From contig JBBDTC010000349.1 in the NCBI GenBank assembly GCA_040904625.1, positions 1 through 14,357 of the forward strand: DNA of 14,357 nucleotides. Reading direction: 5' to 3'. The stretch comes from JACKNG01 sp040904625. Lineage in GTDB: Bacteria > Pseudomonadota > Gammaproteobacteria > Ga0077536. Both the position numbers and the translations under genes were made by a program. This document shows positions 1 through 7,334 of this stretch, in pieces. The notes under the pieces are model-generated. The model was not told the origin of the DNA. It was given only the letters and a program-made list of their open reading frames with translations, and ran no database searches. How positions within the stretch are numbered: position 1 is the stretch's first letter; each line of letters begins with the position of its first letter.

Positions 1-52
1 CTCGCTCTCCCACTCGCCTCGTCACGATGCCCTAAGTCCGACAGGCTGCTAG
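1..52 (-). mobile_element. MITE-like repeat, partial copy A (right end)
   Basis: The segment ends at 31-52 with the reverse complement of the tip that begins CTAGCAGCCTGTCGGAC and ends in TTAGG. The same 22 bases occur at 11525-11546 and 14237-14258. Inside the tip, 1-30 matches 11547-11576 (reverse complement) with only a few substitutions, including the GAGGCGAGTGGGAGAGCGAG stretch. The copy is cut by the window edge. All three copies have CTAG at the outer edge, which may be a target preference or target duplication. No transposase is present, so I read it as a non-autonomous element or a decayed IS end. The IS family is not identified. Confidence 0.75.
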
Positions 53-78
53 GGTGTTCCTGAACTGGGACAGGCATC

Positions 79-98
79 GGCCCTCAGGGCTAAGGGCC
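79..98. repeat. Short hairpin near left repeat
   Basis: GGCCCT (79-84) and AGGGCC (93-98) form a 6-bp stem with an 8-base loop. There is no T-run on either side, so a terminator role is not supported. It lies between repeat copy A and the element at 103-240. Confidence 0.3.
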
Positions 99-102
99 CG
101 CC

Positions 103-240
103 GCAAAATAACTGAACTATTTGGAACGCCGATCCATCCCGTCTGGCGGCGTTGCTCGTCCGTTGAATAGAACCCCTATTCGCCCTCCTCGCACCTTGCC
201 AGCCGGCGCCTCAACGCCCCAAATCGCCAAGTTATTCTGC
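103..240. repeat. Second repeat-like element with imperfect terminal inverted repeats
   Basis: GCAAAATAACT (103-113) and AGTTATTCTGC (230-240) are inverted repeats with one mismatch, enclosing 116 bases with no credible ORF. Inside is a small hairpin, GAATAG (165-170) / CTATTC (176-181), with loop AACCC. Its right side reads CTATTCGCCCTC, close to CTATTCGCCTC in the core of the MITE-like family at the window ends. I therefore suspect a related non-autonomous element. Only one copy is visible, so its repetitive nature is unproven. It and its flanks fill the gene-free region upstream of argC. Confidence 0.4.
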
Positions 241-336
241 CACGGACCCTAACAACGTTGCTCATCTGGCCTGGCGACCAAGCATGACGCCGGTCGACGC
301 GACGCGTATGATCGTCCGGCTGTACCGGGCATCATC

Positions 337-1311
337 ATGACATCCAGACACATCTTCATCGACGGCGAAGCGGGCACCACGGGTTTGCAGATCGCCGAAC
401 GGCTGGCCGCGCGCGACGACCTCACGTTGATCCGCCTCGATGCTGCCCACCGCAAGGATCCCGACGCGCGCCGCGAGGCGCTCAATCGCGCGGATGTCAC
501 CATCCTGTGCCTGCCGGACGATGCCGCGCGCGAAGCCGTGGCCCTGGTCGACAATCCGCATACACGCATCATCGATGCCTCGACGGCGCATCGCACCGCC
601 CCTCACTGGGCCTATGGTTTCCCCGAATACGGTCCCGGCCAGCGCGAACGTTTGCTCGCAGCGACCCGCATCAGCAACCCGGGTTGCTATGCGCTCGCCG
701 CAGTCGCGCTCCTGCATCCGCTGGTGGCGGCCGGCCTGCTGCCGCCGGATTGGGCCGTCAGCATCAATGCCATCTCCGGCTATTCGGGCGGCGGCAAGGC
801 GCTGATCGAGGCGTTCGAGGATCCCGCCAGTCCGCAGGCGGTCAGCAGTACAGTCTATGACTATGCCCTGGGGCTGACACACAAACACCAGCCGGAGATC
901 ACCCATTGGGCAGGACTCGAACATCCACCGATCTTCCTTCCCGCCGTCGGCCGCTATTACAAGGGCATGCTGGTCCATGTGCCACTCGCCCTGTGGGCGC
1001 TGCCGGCGCAGCCGACACCACGCGATCTGCACGAAGCCTACCGCGCGCATTATGTCGGTGAACAGTTCGTGAGCGTCGCCGATTTCGACTTCGCCGCGAG
1101 CCAAAACCGCATCGACCCCGAAGCCTTGAACGGCACCAACTCCCTGCGCCTGCACGTGCTGCACGATACAGCGCAGAATCAGGCCGTTGTCGTCGGCCAG
1201 CTCGATAATCTCGGCAAAGGTGCATCCGGGCAGGCCGTGCAGACCTTGAATCTGCTCATCGGTGCCGCGGAGGCCACCGGTCTGCAATCACACCAGGGAA
1301 CTTCTGCATAG
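337..1311 (+). CDS. argC: N-acetyl-gamma-glutamyl-phosphate reductase (short, type 2)
   Basis: This is the cytoplasmic NADPH-dependent enzyme that reduces N-acetylglutamyl-5-phosphate to N-acetylglutamate semialdehyde in arginine biosynthesis. The 324-residue protein opens with a Rossmann nucleotide loop GEAGTTG (10-16). The signature SNPGCYA lies at 113-119, with C117 as the expected thioester-forming nucleophile, followed by the SGYSGGGK segment. The DGEAGTTGLQI opening and the length (about 310-325 aa against about 340-350 for type 1) identify the short ArgC class. The ATG at 337 has no obvious Shine-Dalgarno sequence, but no better in-frame start lies upstream and the conserved loop begins nine codons later. 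It is followed by a 143-bp gap, so it is probably not co-transcribed with btaA. No other arginine genes are in view. Confidence 0.93.
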   Translation: MTSRHIFIDGEAGTTGLQIAERLAARDDLTLIRLDAAHRKDPDARREALNRADVTILCLPDDAAREAVALVDNPHTRIIDASTAHRTAPHWAYGFPEYGPGQRERLLAATRISNPGCYALAAVALLHPLVAAGLLPPDWAVSINAISGYSGGGKALIEAFEDPASPQAVSSTVYDYALGLTHKHQPEITHWAGLEHPPIFLPAVGRYYKGMLVHVPLALWALPAQPTPRDLHEAYRAHYVGEQFVSVADFDFAASQNRIDPEALNGTNSLRLHVLHDTAQNQAVVVGQLDNLGKGASGQAVQTLNLLIGAAEATGLQSHQGTSA

Positions 1312-1332
1312 CATCCACGCTTGCTGCGCGAG

Positions 1333-1367
1333 CAGGTACCGCCCGACGCGTCCGTGAGTCGTACCTG
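1333..1367. repeat. Inverted repeat between argC and btaA
   Basis: CAGGTAC (1333-1339) and GTACCTG (1361-1367) are a perfect 7-bp inverted repeat separated by 21 bases, in the 143-bp spacer after argC. It could be an operator or a weak hairpin. The long spacer and missing T-run argue against an intrinsic terminator. Confidence 0.25.
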
Positions 1368-1372
1368 GCAGC

Positions 1373-1379
1373 CTGTCAT
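1373..1379 (+). promoter_or_regulatory. Possible PhoB half-site upstream of btaA
   Basis: CTGTCAT is an exact copy of one 7-base PhoB half-site and lies 75 bases before the preferred btaA start. Known bacterial btaAB genes are induced by phosphate starvation through PhoB, which makes the position suggestive. The second half-site expected four bases later (TCTTAAC) matches at only two of seven positions, so the full Pho box is not there. A 7-mer like this on either strand of a 143-bp spacer is expected by chance about 2% of the time. Confidence 0.2.
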
Positions 1380-1454
1380 GAGGTCTTAACTTTCTCCCCG
1401 TAGTCTGCCGCGCGGTGGCTCCATGGCTTGCCTGGGGGCGCCGAGCGTCAGCTC

Positions 1455-2669
1455 ATGGGAAGTACCCGGTTGAATATCAGACGTCCTCTCGATCGCTTCG
1501 ACGACCGCCTCTTCGACGCCATCTATACCCGCGCCCTCGTCTACAACGCGTGCTGGGAAGATCCCGCAGTCGATCGCCAGGCCCTGGATCTGCGCGCCGA
1601 CGACGCGGTGATGGTGATCGCCAGCGCCGGCTGCAATGCCCTCGATTACGCCCTGGCCGGACCGTCGGCAGTCCACGCCGTCGACATGAATCCGCGTCAG
1701 ATTGCGCTGCTCGAACTCAAACTGGCCGGCATACGCGGACTCGACTTCGAGGACTTCTTTGCCCTGTTCGGGGACGGCCGCCACCCGCAGTTCGCAGCAC
1801 TGTATCGCAGCCGCCTGCGCGAACAGCTGAGTCCCTACGCACGTGATTATTGGGATCGCCACGGCGCCGTATTCAGCGCCGCCGACGACGCCCTGGGCGG
1901 GCTTTACTTCCACGGCCTGGCGGGCACGGTCGCCCGTGGGTTTCACGTCTACCTGCGTTGTCGCCCACAGCTGCGCGCTGCCGTGCGCGCGCTGCTGGAG
2001 ACGACTTCGCTCGAAGAACAGCAAGCACTTTATGACAGCCGGGTCGATCCGCTGCTGTGGCGTAACAGCCTGAACTGGGTGCTGTCGCGCCAGATTACCT
2101 TGAGCATGCTCGGCGTACCCCGCCTGCAACGACTCGAGGTCGAGAGCCAGCATGCCAACGGCGTTGCTGCATTCATCCGCGAAGCGATCGGTTACGTCTT
2201 CCGGGCCATCCCGCTCGGGCTCAATTACTTCTGGCGCGTCTACCTGACTTCCCGCTACACACGCGACTGTTGCCCTGAATACCTCAAGGCGGAGAATTTT
2301 GCCCGCCTGCGCAGCGGCCTGGTCGAGCGCGTGCAGACACATACCACGACGGTCACCCAGTTTCTGCGCACGACAGACAAACCCATCTCGAAGTTTGTCC
2401 TGCTCGACCACATGGACTGGATGAGTTCAGCCATGCCTCGAGCGCTGGCCGAAGAATGGCACGCCATTTTCGAACGCGCCCGTAGCAACGCTCGCATCAT
2501 CTTCCGCAGTGCCCACGCCTGGCCGGCCTACCTGGAAGCCATCCGGATCGACGGCGACATCCCGCTCACCGCTCGGCTGCGCTTCCATCCCGCATTGGCC
2601 ACGGCGCTGCAAGCCCGTGACCGAGTCCACACCTATGCCGGCTTCCACATCGCCGACGTCATCGATTGA
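1455..2669 (+). CDS. btaA: BtaA, SAM:diacylglycerol 3-amino-3-carboxypropyltransferase
   Basis: This DUF3419/BtaA-family protein transfers the 3-amino-3-carboxypropyl group of S-adenosylmethionine to diacylglycerol. The product is diacylglyceryl-homoserine, the first step of betaine lipid synthesis. From the ATG at 1455 the protein has 404 residues. It shows the family segments YNACWEDP (30-37), the SAM-binding stretch VIASAGCNALDYAL (54-67) and VHAVDMNPRQ (73-82). A C-terminal LDHMDW motif lies near residue 325. The frame is open further upstream, to a TTG at 1428 and beyond. I chose 1455 because it gives a normal BtaA N-terminus, although its Shine-Dalgarno is weak. The stop at 2669 is 9 bases before btaB. 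Co-occurrence with BtaB makes the call firm. Confidence 0.92.
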   Translation: MGSTRLNIRRPLDRFDDRLFDAIYTRALVYNACWEDPAVDRQALDLRADDAVMVIASAGCNALDYALAGPSAVHAVDMNPRQIALLELKLAGIRGLDFEDFFALFGDGRHPQFAALYRSRLREQLSPYARDYWDRHGAVFSAADDALGGLYFHGLAGTVARGFHVYLRCRPQLRAAVRALLETTSLEEQQALYDSRVDPLLWRNSLNWVLSRQITLSMLGVPRLQRLEVESQHANGVAAFIREAIGYVFRAIPLGLNYFWRVYLTSRYTRDCCPEYLKAENFARLRSGLVERVQTHTTTVTQFLRTTDKPISKFVLLDHMDWMSSAMPRALAEEWHAIFERARSNARIIFRSAHAWPAYLEAIRIDGDIPLTARLRFHPALATALQARDRVHTYAGFHIADVID

Positions 2670-2678
2670 GGTCCAGCC

Positions 2679-3404
2679 ATGAGCGAAACCCAGGTTTTGT
2701 GGCAGCTGCTGCGCGGCCAGCCCCGCCACGGCGGCCATCGGCAACGTCTCGAGCAGTTCTACGCGCCGCAGGCACGGCATTATGATGCCTTTCGTGACCG
2801 GCTCCTACCCGGGCGCGCGGCGCTGCTCGACGCATTGCGCCTCGATGCCGGCCATCATGTCGTCGAGCTCGGCTGCGGTACGGCGCGCAATCTCGACTAT
2901 CTCGATCCGACCCTGCGTGCGTCGCTTGCGCAGGTCGACGCCGTCGATCTGTGCCCGGCCCTGCTCGAGCAGGCGCACCAGCGCTGCTGTGACTGGCCCA
3001 ACGTGCACGTGATCGAAAGCGATGCGACGCACTTCAAACCCGACCGTCAGGTCGATCGGGTCGTCTTCTCCTATGCCCTGACCATGATGCCGGACTGGCG
3101 TGCAGCTTTGCGCAACGCTTTCCGCATGCTGCGTCCCGGCGGTCTTGTCGGTGTCGTCGACTTCAGCGTCTCACGGCATCGTCCACAGGCCTGGCAGGAG
3201 CGCGCAGTACGTTACTTCTGGCAACATTGGTTCGCCCATGACGGCGTCTGGTTGGACGGCGCTCACAGCGTTTACCTCGACGTGCTGTTCGAACGCCTCA
3301 TGCTGAGCGAACGCAAGACCGCAGTTCCCTATCTACCGTTCGTCAAGGCGCCCTACTACCTCTACATCGGCCGGAAACGGCTGGGCACAGGAGACCAGGC
3401 ATGA
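2679..3404 (+). CDS. btaB: BtaB, diacylglyceryl-homoserine N-methyltransferase
   Basis: This SAM-dependent methyltransferase is expected to add three methyl groups to the amino nitrogen of diacylglyceryl-homoserine, making the phosphorus-free betaine lipid DGTS. The 241-residue protein has class I methyltransferase motif I VVELGCGTARN (61-71), motif II VDAVDLCP (86-93), SDATHF (114-119) and MLRPGG (150-155). The opening LWQLLRGQPRHGGH and the closing PYLPFVKAPYYLYIGRK are characteristic of BtaB rather than of a generic methyltransferase. A GAGG lies 7 bases before the ATG. The start is 9 bases after btaA, and the stop overlaps the next gene by ATGA, so the three genes should be translated together. 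Confidence 0.9.
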   Translation: MSETQVLWQLLRGQPRHGGHRQRLEQFYAPQARHYDAFRDRLLPGRAALLDALRLDAGHHVVELGCGTARNLDYLDPTLRASLAQVDAVDLCPALLEQAHQRCCDWPNVHVIESDATHFKPDRQVDRVVFSYALTMMPDWRAALRNAFRMLRPGGLVGVVDFSVSRHRPQAWQERAVRYFWQHWFAHDGVWLDGAHSVYLDVLFERLMLSERKTAVPYLPFVKAPYYLYIGRKRLGTGDQA

Positions 3405-4183
3405 TCATGAAACGCTTGCTGATGGTATTGGACTTCGATGGCCTGCTGGTCAATTCCTATGAGCTGTTGCGCGCGACGTTCGCCGAGTTCGATCTCGACG
3501 TCGGCGACGAAGAGCGCTTTCGCAACCGGCGCAAATTCCTCAAGTACTTCGGCGGCGGACGTGAGCTGCTGAGCAATCTGGCCAAGGTCGCCCTGCCCAA
3601 GAAGCGGCGACTGCGCGAGGCCCTGACGCGCAACTACCTCGAACGCGGTCGCGTCCACGGGGTCTTCGTGCCCTACGTCAACGCCTGCATCGACGAGCCC
3701 GCGGTACACGTCGGCGTGGTCAGCCGCAACTACACACTCCGCCCCGGCCCGACCATCCGTCATGTCCTCGCCGCGAGCGGGATCAACGAGCGCGGTCTGG
3801 ATTTCGTCATTCCCCTGTCCGTCGGCTCGAAGAAGGACGATGTGCTGAGCGCGATGACCTCGCCGCGCTTCCCCGTCAGTCTGCTCGCCGGCGACGAGGT
3901 CGGCGACTATCGTGCTGCGGTAGCAGCGGGCTATACGCCCGTCATCGCGAGCTACGGTTTCGATCACCGCGAGCGGCTGCGCCAGCACGGCGAGGTCCCG
4001 GACGACCTCTTGTTCGATACGCCCGCTGCCCTGGTCGCGCGCTTGTGGCAGTTGAGTGCGCTGTACATGGAGACGGGGCTGCCGCCGACGACAGCGCCAA
4101 TCGATTCACTGCCGGGCTTCGTGCCGCAGCTTACTGGCAGCGCCCATCAGGGGTTGGCCGACGCACCGACGCGAGGCGGCTGA
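3401..4183 (+). CDS. HAD-superfamily phosphatase in the betaine-lipid operon
   Basis: This is a 260-residue haloacid dehalogenase-fold hydrolase. Motif I is DFDGLLVNS, with nucleophile D11 and acid/base D13. Motif II is the serine of VVSRN (S108), motif III is K144 in GSKKDD, and motif IV is GDEVGDY (D165, D169). All catalytic positions are present. The DxD motif I indicates a phosphatase rather than a dehalogenase. A helical cap fits residues 15-85, and the last 35 residues form a Pro/Gly-rich tail of no known function. The start overlaps the btaB stop (ATGA at 3401-3404), with AGGAGA six bases upstream. A second ATG at 3407 is too far from that site. Coupling implies a role in betaine-lipid metabolism, for example releasing phosphate or helping supply diacylglycerol, but the substrate is unknown. 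It ends 7 bases from the convergent next gene with no terminator visible. Confidence 0.85.
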   Translation: MIMKRLLMVLDFDGLLVNSYELLRATFAEFDLDVGDEERFRNRRKFLKYFGGGRELLSNLAKVALPKKRRLREALTRNYLERGRVHGVFVPYVNACIDEPAVHVGVVSRNYTLRPGPTIRHVLAASGINERGLDFVIPLSVGSKKDDVLSAMTSPRFPVSLLAGDEVGDYRAAVAAGYTPVIASYGFDHRERLRQHGEVPDDLLFDTPAALVARLWQLSALYMETGLPPTTAPIDSLPGFVPQLTGSAHQGLADAPTRGG

Positions 4184-4190
4184 CAGCGAC

Positions 4191-5222
4191 TCAGGCCTGC
4201 GCTGCGCTCGCCTGTGGCGTGCGCCCAGTGATTTCGCGACAGATCTCCGCGCCCAGTTCATAGGCACGCAGGCGTGCACGATGATCGTAGATCTGCGCCG
4301 AGAGCATGACTTCATCCGCCGCAGTCAATTCCAGAAACGCCTCCAGACGATCGCGCACGGTGGCCGCGGAGCCGACCAGGGCGTAGGTCAGCGCGCGCTC
4401 GACCCCGGCACGTTCGGCCGGCGTCCAATAGGTATCCATGTCGTCGCGCGGGGGTTCCAGCACCCCCGGCGCGCCGCGAAAAAGATTGGTGAACTGGATC
4501 TGGACCGAGCTGAACAAGCGCCGCGCCTCGGCATCGCTATCGGCGGCATAAAGCCCCGCGCCGACCATGACATAAGGCTCGGCCAGAAATTCCGAGGGCT
4601 GGAAGCGCGCGCGATAAATCTCGAGCGCCTGGACCAGCGCGTCGGGAGCGAAGTGCGAAGCAAAGGCGAACGGCAGGCCGAACAGCGCGGCGAGCTGGGC
4701 CCCGAACAGGCTCGAACCGAGCACCCATACGGGTACGGCAAGGCCGGCGCCAGGCACCGCCCGCACCGCCTGGCCGGCCTCCACCGGCCCCAACAGGGCG
4801 AGCAGCTCCTGCACGTCCTGCGGGAAGCGATCCGGATGCGACGTCGAGTCGCGGCGCAGCGCCCGCGCCGTCAGCATGTCGCTGCCGGGCGCACGCCCCA
4901 CTCCCAGATCGATACGCCCGGGGAACAGCGACTCCAGCGTGCCGAACTGCTCTGCAATGACCAGTGGTGAATGATTGGGCAGCATGATGCCGCCCGCCCC
5001 GACGCGGATGCTGCGGGTGCCGCTGGCGATGTGCCCGATGACGACCGCCGTCGCCGAGCTCGCGATACCCGGCATGTTGTGGTGCTCGGCCAGCCAATAA
5101 CGATGGTAGCCCCAGGCTTCGGCATGCTGCGCGAGATCGCGTGAGTTCCGGAAGGCGTCGGCGCAGGTGCCGCCACTGACGACGGGGGCCAGATCGAGCA
5201 CCGAATAGTGCTGCATGCTCAT
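4191..5222 (-). CDS. Luciferase-like flavin-dependent oxidoreductase, YhbW/MsnO8 type
   Basis: This 343-residue member of the bacterial luciferase (LLM) family folds as a TIM barrel that uses reduced FMN to oxidise an organic substrate. Diagnostic segments are YSVLDLAPV (6-14), RYWLAEHHNMPG (41-52), GAGGIMLPNHSPLVIAEQFG (76-94 region) and FPGRIDLGVGRAPG (100-113). These are the conserved blocks of the YhbW subgroup, whose physiological substrates are largely unknown. The ATG at 5222 overlaps the stop of the amidohydrolase (ATGA, 5219-5222), showing translational coupling. A second ATG two codons in (5216) could also serve, and neither has a clear Shine-Dalgarno sequence, as is common for coupled genes. 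It is the last gene of a two-gene minus-strand operon and may act on a product or precursor of the amidohydrolase. Confidence 0.88.
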   Translation of the reverse strand: MSMQHYSVLDLAPVVSGGTCADAFRNSRDLAQHAEAWGYHRYWLAEHHNMPGIASSATAVVIGHIASGTRSIRVGAGGIMLPNHSPLVIAEQFGTLESLFPGRIDLGVGRAPGSDMLTARALRRDSTSHPDRFPQDVQELLALLGPVEAGQAVRAVPGAGLAVPVWVLGSSLFGAQLAALFGLPFAFASHFAPDALVQALEIYRARFQPSEFLAEPYVMVGAGLYAADSDAEARRLFSSVQIQFTNLFRGAPGVLEPPRDDMDTYWTPAERAGVERALTYALVGSAATVRDRLEAFLELTAADEVMLSAQIYDHRARLRAYELGAEICREITGRTPQASAAQA

Positions 5223-6526
5223 GCCGCGCGCTGGCGTCGCCGCCGTTTCGCTGTGGCGAGCGCAGTGCCCGGCGGCGGCCGGCGATGGAATTGCCCGTCT
5301 TTCATGACGGCCGTGATCCGGTCGCGATGTTGCAGCAGCGTGATGTCCGCCAGCGGATCGCCGTCGACTGCGATCAGATCGGCCAGGAAGCCTGCCTTGA
5401 CCCGCCCCAGCCGCTCACCGCTCGTTCCCGCCCACGCCGACCCGCCATAGGCCGTCGCCGCACGCAAGGCCTCCCACGGCTGCATGCCGAAGAACTCGAC
5501 CATGTGCGCCAGGTCGCGAGCATCCTGGCCGATCGGCAACCAGGCGAATCCATAATCACCGAAAGGCAGCACCCGGATCCCGGCCGCGTGCATCTTGCGC
5601 ATGGTCGCGCAGCCGACTTCGAACTCACGCTTGTTGCCCATGGCGGTCGCGACCGCGGTGGTGATGCCCCAGTCGGCCGCCTCGAAGGTGGTGTTGTAGC
5701 GCGCGGCGATGGCCGGCGTGACCCAGTGCCGATCCGCCACCGCCGCCAGCGCCTCGATGGTGGCATCGCTGGCGAAGGTCGCGTGATTGATGAATTCGAC
5801 GCCGTGACGAATGCATTGCATGACGCCTGAGTCGGCGTGCGCATGCGCCGCCAGACGTCGCCCCAGATTGAGCGTGGTTTCGCAAATCGCGCGCACCTCG
5901 TCCTCGCTCATGGGATTCGTTTCCGCGGACACGCGGCCCATGGTGAAGCTGTCGCCTGAATTGTTGAACTTGACGATATCGACGCCTTCACGCACGAGCT
6001 CGCGCACCGAGCGGCGGAAGGCCTCTGTGCCATCGAGCACGATGCCTATCGAGGGGACGTGCCGATCGAGCCGGGAATCGTCGCCGACGCCGCCGGTGAC
6101 CGTGTATTCCGGCGTGCTGGCCCGTATCCGCGGTCCCGGATAGTGGCCGGCATCGACGGCGTTGCGCGCGGCAACCTCGAGACGGGGTTTGGCCGATGCC
6201 ATACCGATGACGGCGGTGAAACCGCAATCGAGATACGTGACCAGATTGCGCATGGTCACGAGCATGTGTTCTTCGACCGGCAAGGCGGTGATGTCGGCCA
6301 GGCTCATCGCATTGTTATAGGTGAAATGGCAATGCGGGTTGATCAGGCCCGGCATCAAGGTCGCCCCGCCGCCATCGATGACCTCCGCGGCACCGCGCCG
6401 AGGGACGCGCTCGCCACCGGTAGCAACGGTCTTGATACGGTTGCCCTGCACCAGCACTTCGGCAGGCTCGAGCGCCGCGCTGGTGCCTTCGAAAATGCGT
6501 ACGTTCGTGAACAAGATACCGCTCAT
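5219..6526 (-). CDS. Metal-dependent amidohydrolase (imidazolonepropionase-like)
   Basis: This amidohydrolase-superfamily enzyme would hydrolyse a cyclic amide, lactam, ester or C-N bond at a divalent metal centre in the cytoplasm. From the ATG at 6526 it has 435 residues. An N-terminal beta-sandwich leads to the metal motif HCH (H65, H67). The likely bridging lysine is K186 in VDIVKFNN. Metal histidines are H228/H230 (AAHAHA) and H248 (NHAT). The catalytic aspartate is probably D324 (FGDYG). The C-terminus shows the usual GRVKAGFLADLIAVDGDPL segment (374-391), then a basic tail. The start is set by GGGAGGG four bases upstream, although the frame is open for 29 more codons. It leads the operon with the YhbW-like gene and is divergent from the GST gene. 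It resembles Xaa-Pro dipeptidase/imidazolonepropionase-like proteins of unknown substrate. Confidence 0.88.
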   Translation of the reverse strand: MSGILFTNVRIFEGTSAALEPAEVLVQGNRIKTVATGGERVPRRGAAEVIDGGGATLMPGLINPHCHFTYNNAMSLADITALPVEEHMLVTMRNLVTYLDCGFTAVIGMASAKPRLEVAARNAVDAGHYPGPRIRASTPEYTVTGGVGDDSRLDRHVPSIGIVLDGTEAFRRSVRELVREGVDIVKFNNSGDSFTMGRVSAETNPMSEDEVRAICETTLNLGRRLAAHAHADSGVMQCIRHGVEFINHATFASDATIEALAAVADRHWVTPAIAARYNTTFEAADWGITTAVATAMGNKREFEVGCATMRKMHAAGIRVLPFGDYGFAWLPIGQDARDLAHMVEFFGMQPWEALRAATAYGGSAWAGTSGERLGRVKAGFLADLIAVDGDPLADITLLQHRDRITAVMKDGQFHRRPPPGTALATAKRRRRQRAA

Positions 6527-6599
6527 ACTGCCCTCCCCCGCTGCCACCGTCCGCTGTGGCGGTGATCCGGATATCGTGTGCAGCATGTAAGCAGGAACG

Positions 6600-6629
6600 G
6601 TGACAGGGTTCAATCACTGCGGCGATACT
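6600..6629 (+). promoter_or_regulatory. Candidate promoter for the GST gene
   Basis: GTGACA (6600-6605) and GATACT (6624-6629) resemble sigma-70 -35 and -10 boxes with an 18-base spacer. The -10 end lies 48 bases before the GST start, in the 151-bp divergent region between the amidohydrolase and GST genes. The matches are partial (5/6 and 4/6), so this is a suggestion only. Confidence 0.3.
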
Positions 6630-6677
6630 GTAGCGGTATGCGCACCCTGTGCATGTCGCCAACCCGAGGAGGTCTCG

Positions 6678-7307
6678 ATGAAACTCTATGATTGCAAGAT
6701 GGCACCCAACCCACGCCGCGCGCGCATTTTCATTGCCGAGAAGGGGCTCGATATTCCCGCCCAGGAAGTCAGCATCATGGCCGGCGAGAACCTCGCCCCC
6801 GATTTTCTGAAAATCAACGCTTGGGGGACCCTGCCCGCGCTCGAGCTCGATGACGGCACCGTGATCGTCGAAGCGCCGTGCATCTTCCGCTACCTGGAAA
6901 GCCTGCATCCGGAACCCAATCTGCTCGGCCAAGACCCTCTGGAGAGCGCCCGCATCGAATCCTGGGAGCGCTTCTCGGAGATGAACGGTATGGGCGCAAT
7001 CGGCGAATTCTTCCGCAATCAGGCCGAGGCGCTGGCCGATCGCGCGCTGCCCGGCTACAGCGGCGTGAAGACCCTGCCCGCATTGGTCGAACGCGGCCGC
7101 CAACGCGCCGCATGGTATTACGAACAGGTCGAAAAGCGCTTGGCGGAAACGGCCTTCCTCGCCGGCGACCGCTACAGCGCCGCCGATATCACCGCCTTGT
7201 GCGCAATCGATTTCGGCAAGGCAGTTGGGCTCGGCATCCCGGAAGGCAACGCCGCCACGCAGCGCTGGCATGAGACGGTCAGCGCGCGGCCCAGCGCCAA
7301 AGCCTGA
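6678..7307 (+). CDS. Glutathione S-transferase family protein
   Basis: This 209-residue cytoplasmic GST has an N-terminal thioredoxin-fold domain (about 1-80) and a C-terminal helical domain (about 90-209). It starts KLYDCKMAPNPRRARIFIAEKGL, the usual first strand, active-site turn and helix. The cis-proline lies in GTLPALELDDG. The glutathione gamma-glutamyl site, normally Glu-Ser, reads Glu-Ala in IVEAPCIFRYLE, a modest deviation. The C-terminal N-capping box SAAD sits in FLAGDRYSAADITALCAIDF. A strong GAGGAGG at 6666-6672 lies five bases before the ATG at 6678 and fixes the start. It is divergent from the amidohydrolase, which suggests co-regulation. A detoxifying or catabolic conjugation role is inferred from context only. 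Confidence 0.88.
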   Translation: MKLYDCKMAPNPRRARIFIAEKGLDIPAQEVSIMAGENLAPDFLKINAWGTLPALELDDGTVIVEAPCIFRYLESLHPEPNLLGQDPLESARIESWERFSEMNGMGAIGEFFRNQAEALADRALPGYSGVKTLPALVERGRQRAAWYYEQVEKRLAETAFLAGDRYSAADITALCAIDFGKAVGLGIPEGNAATQRWHETVSARPSAKA

Positions 7308-7334
7308 CGCGCTTGCGGGGATCCCCACCGCTGA

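Noticed and set aside
262..1287. Minus-strand open frame of about 341 codons opposite argC
   Set aside because: argC is certain from its nucleotide loop and SNPGCYA motif. The opposite frame shows no domain.
1428..1454. TTG start adding nine residues to BtaA
   Set aside because: There is no better ribosome site than at 1455, and the added residues are not BtaA-like. The possibility is not fully excluded.
337..4183. argC as the first gene of the betaine-lipid operon
   Set aside because: The spacer is 143 bp, contains an inverted repeat and a possible regulatory half-site, and the pathways are unrelated. The genes from btaA on are 9 bp apart or overlapping.
6527..6613. 29-codon N-terminal extension of the amidohydrolase
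   Set aside because: The strong GGGAGGG four bases before 6526 and the amidohydrolase-like MSGILFTNVRIFEG opening mark the true start.
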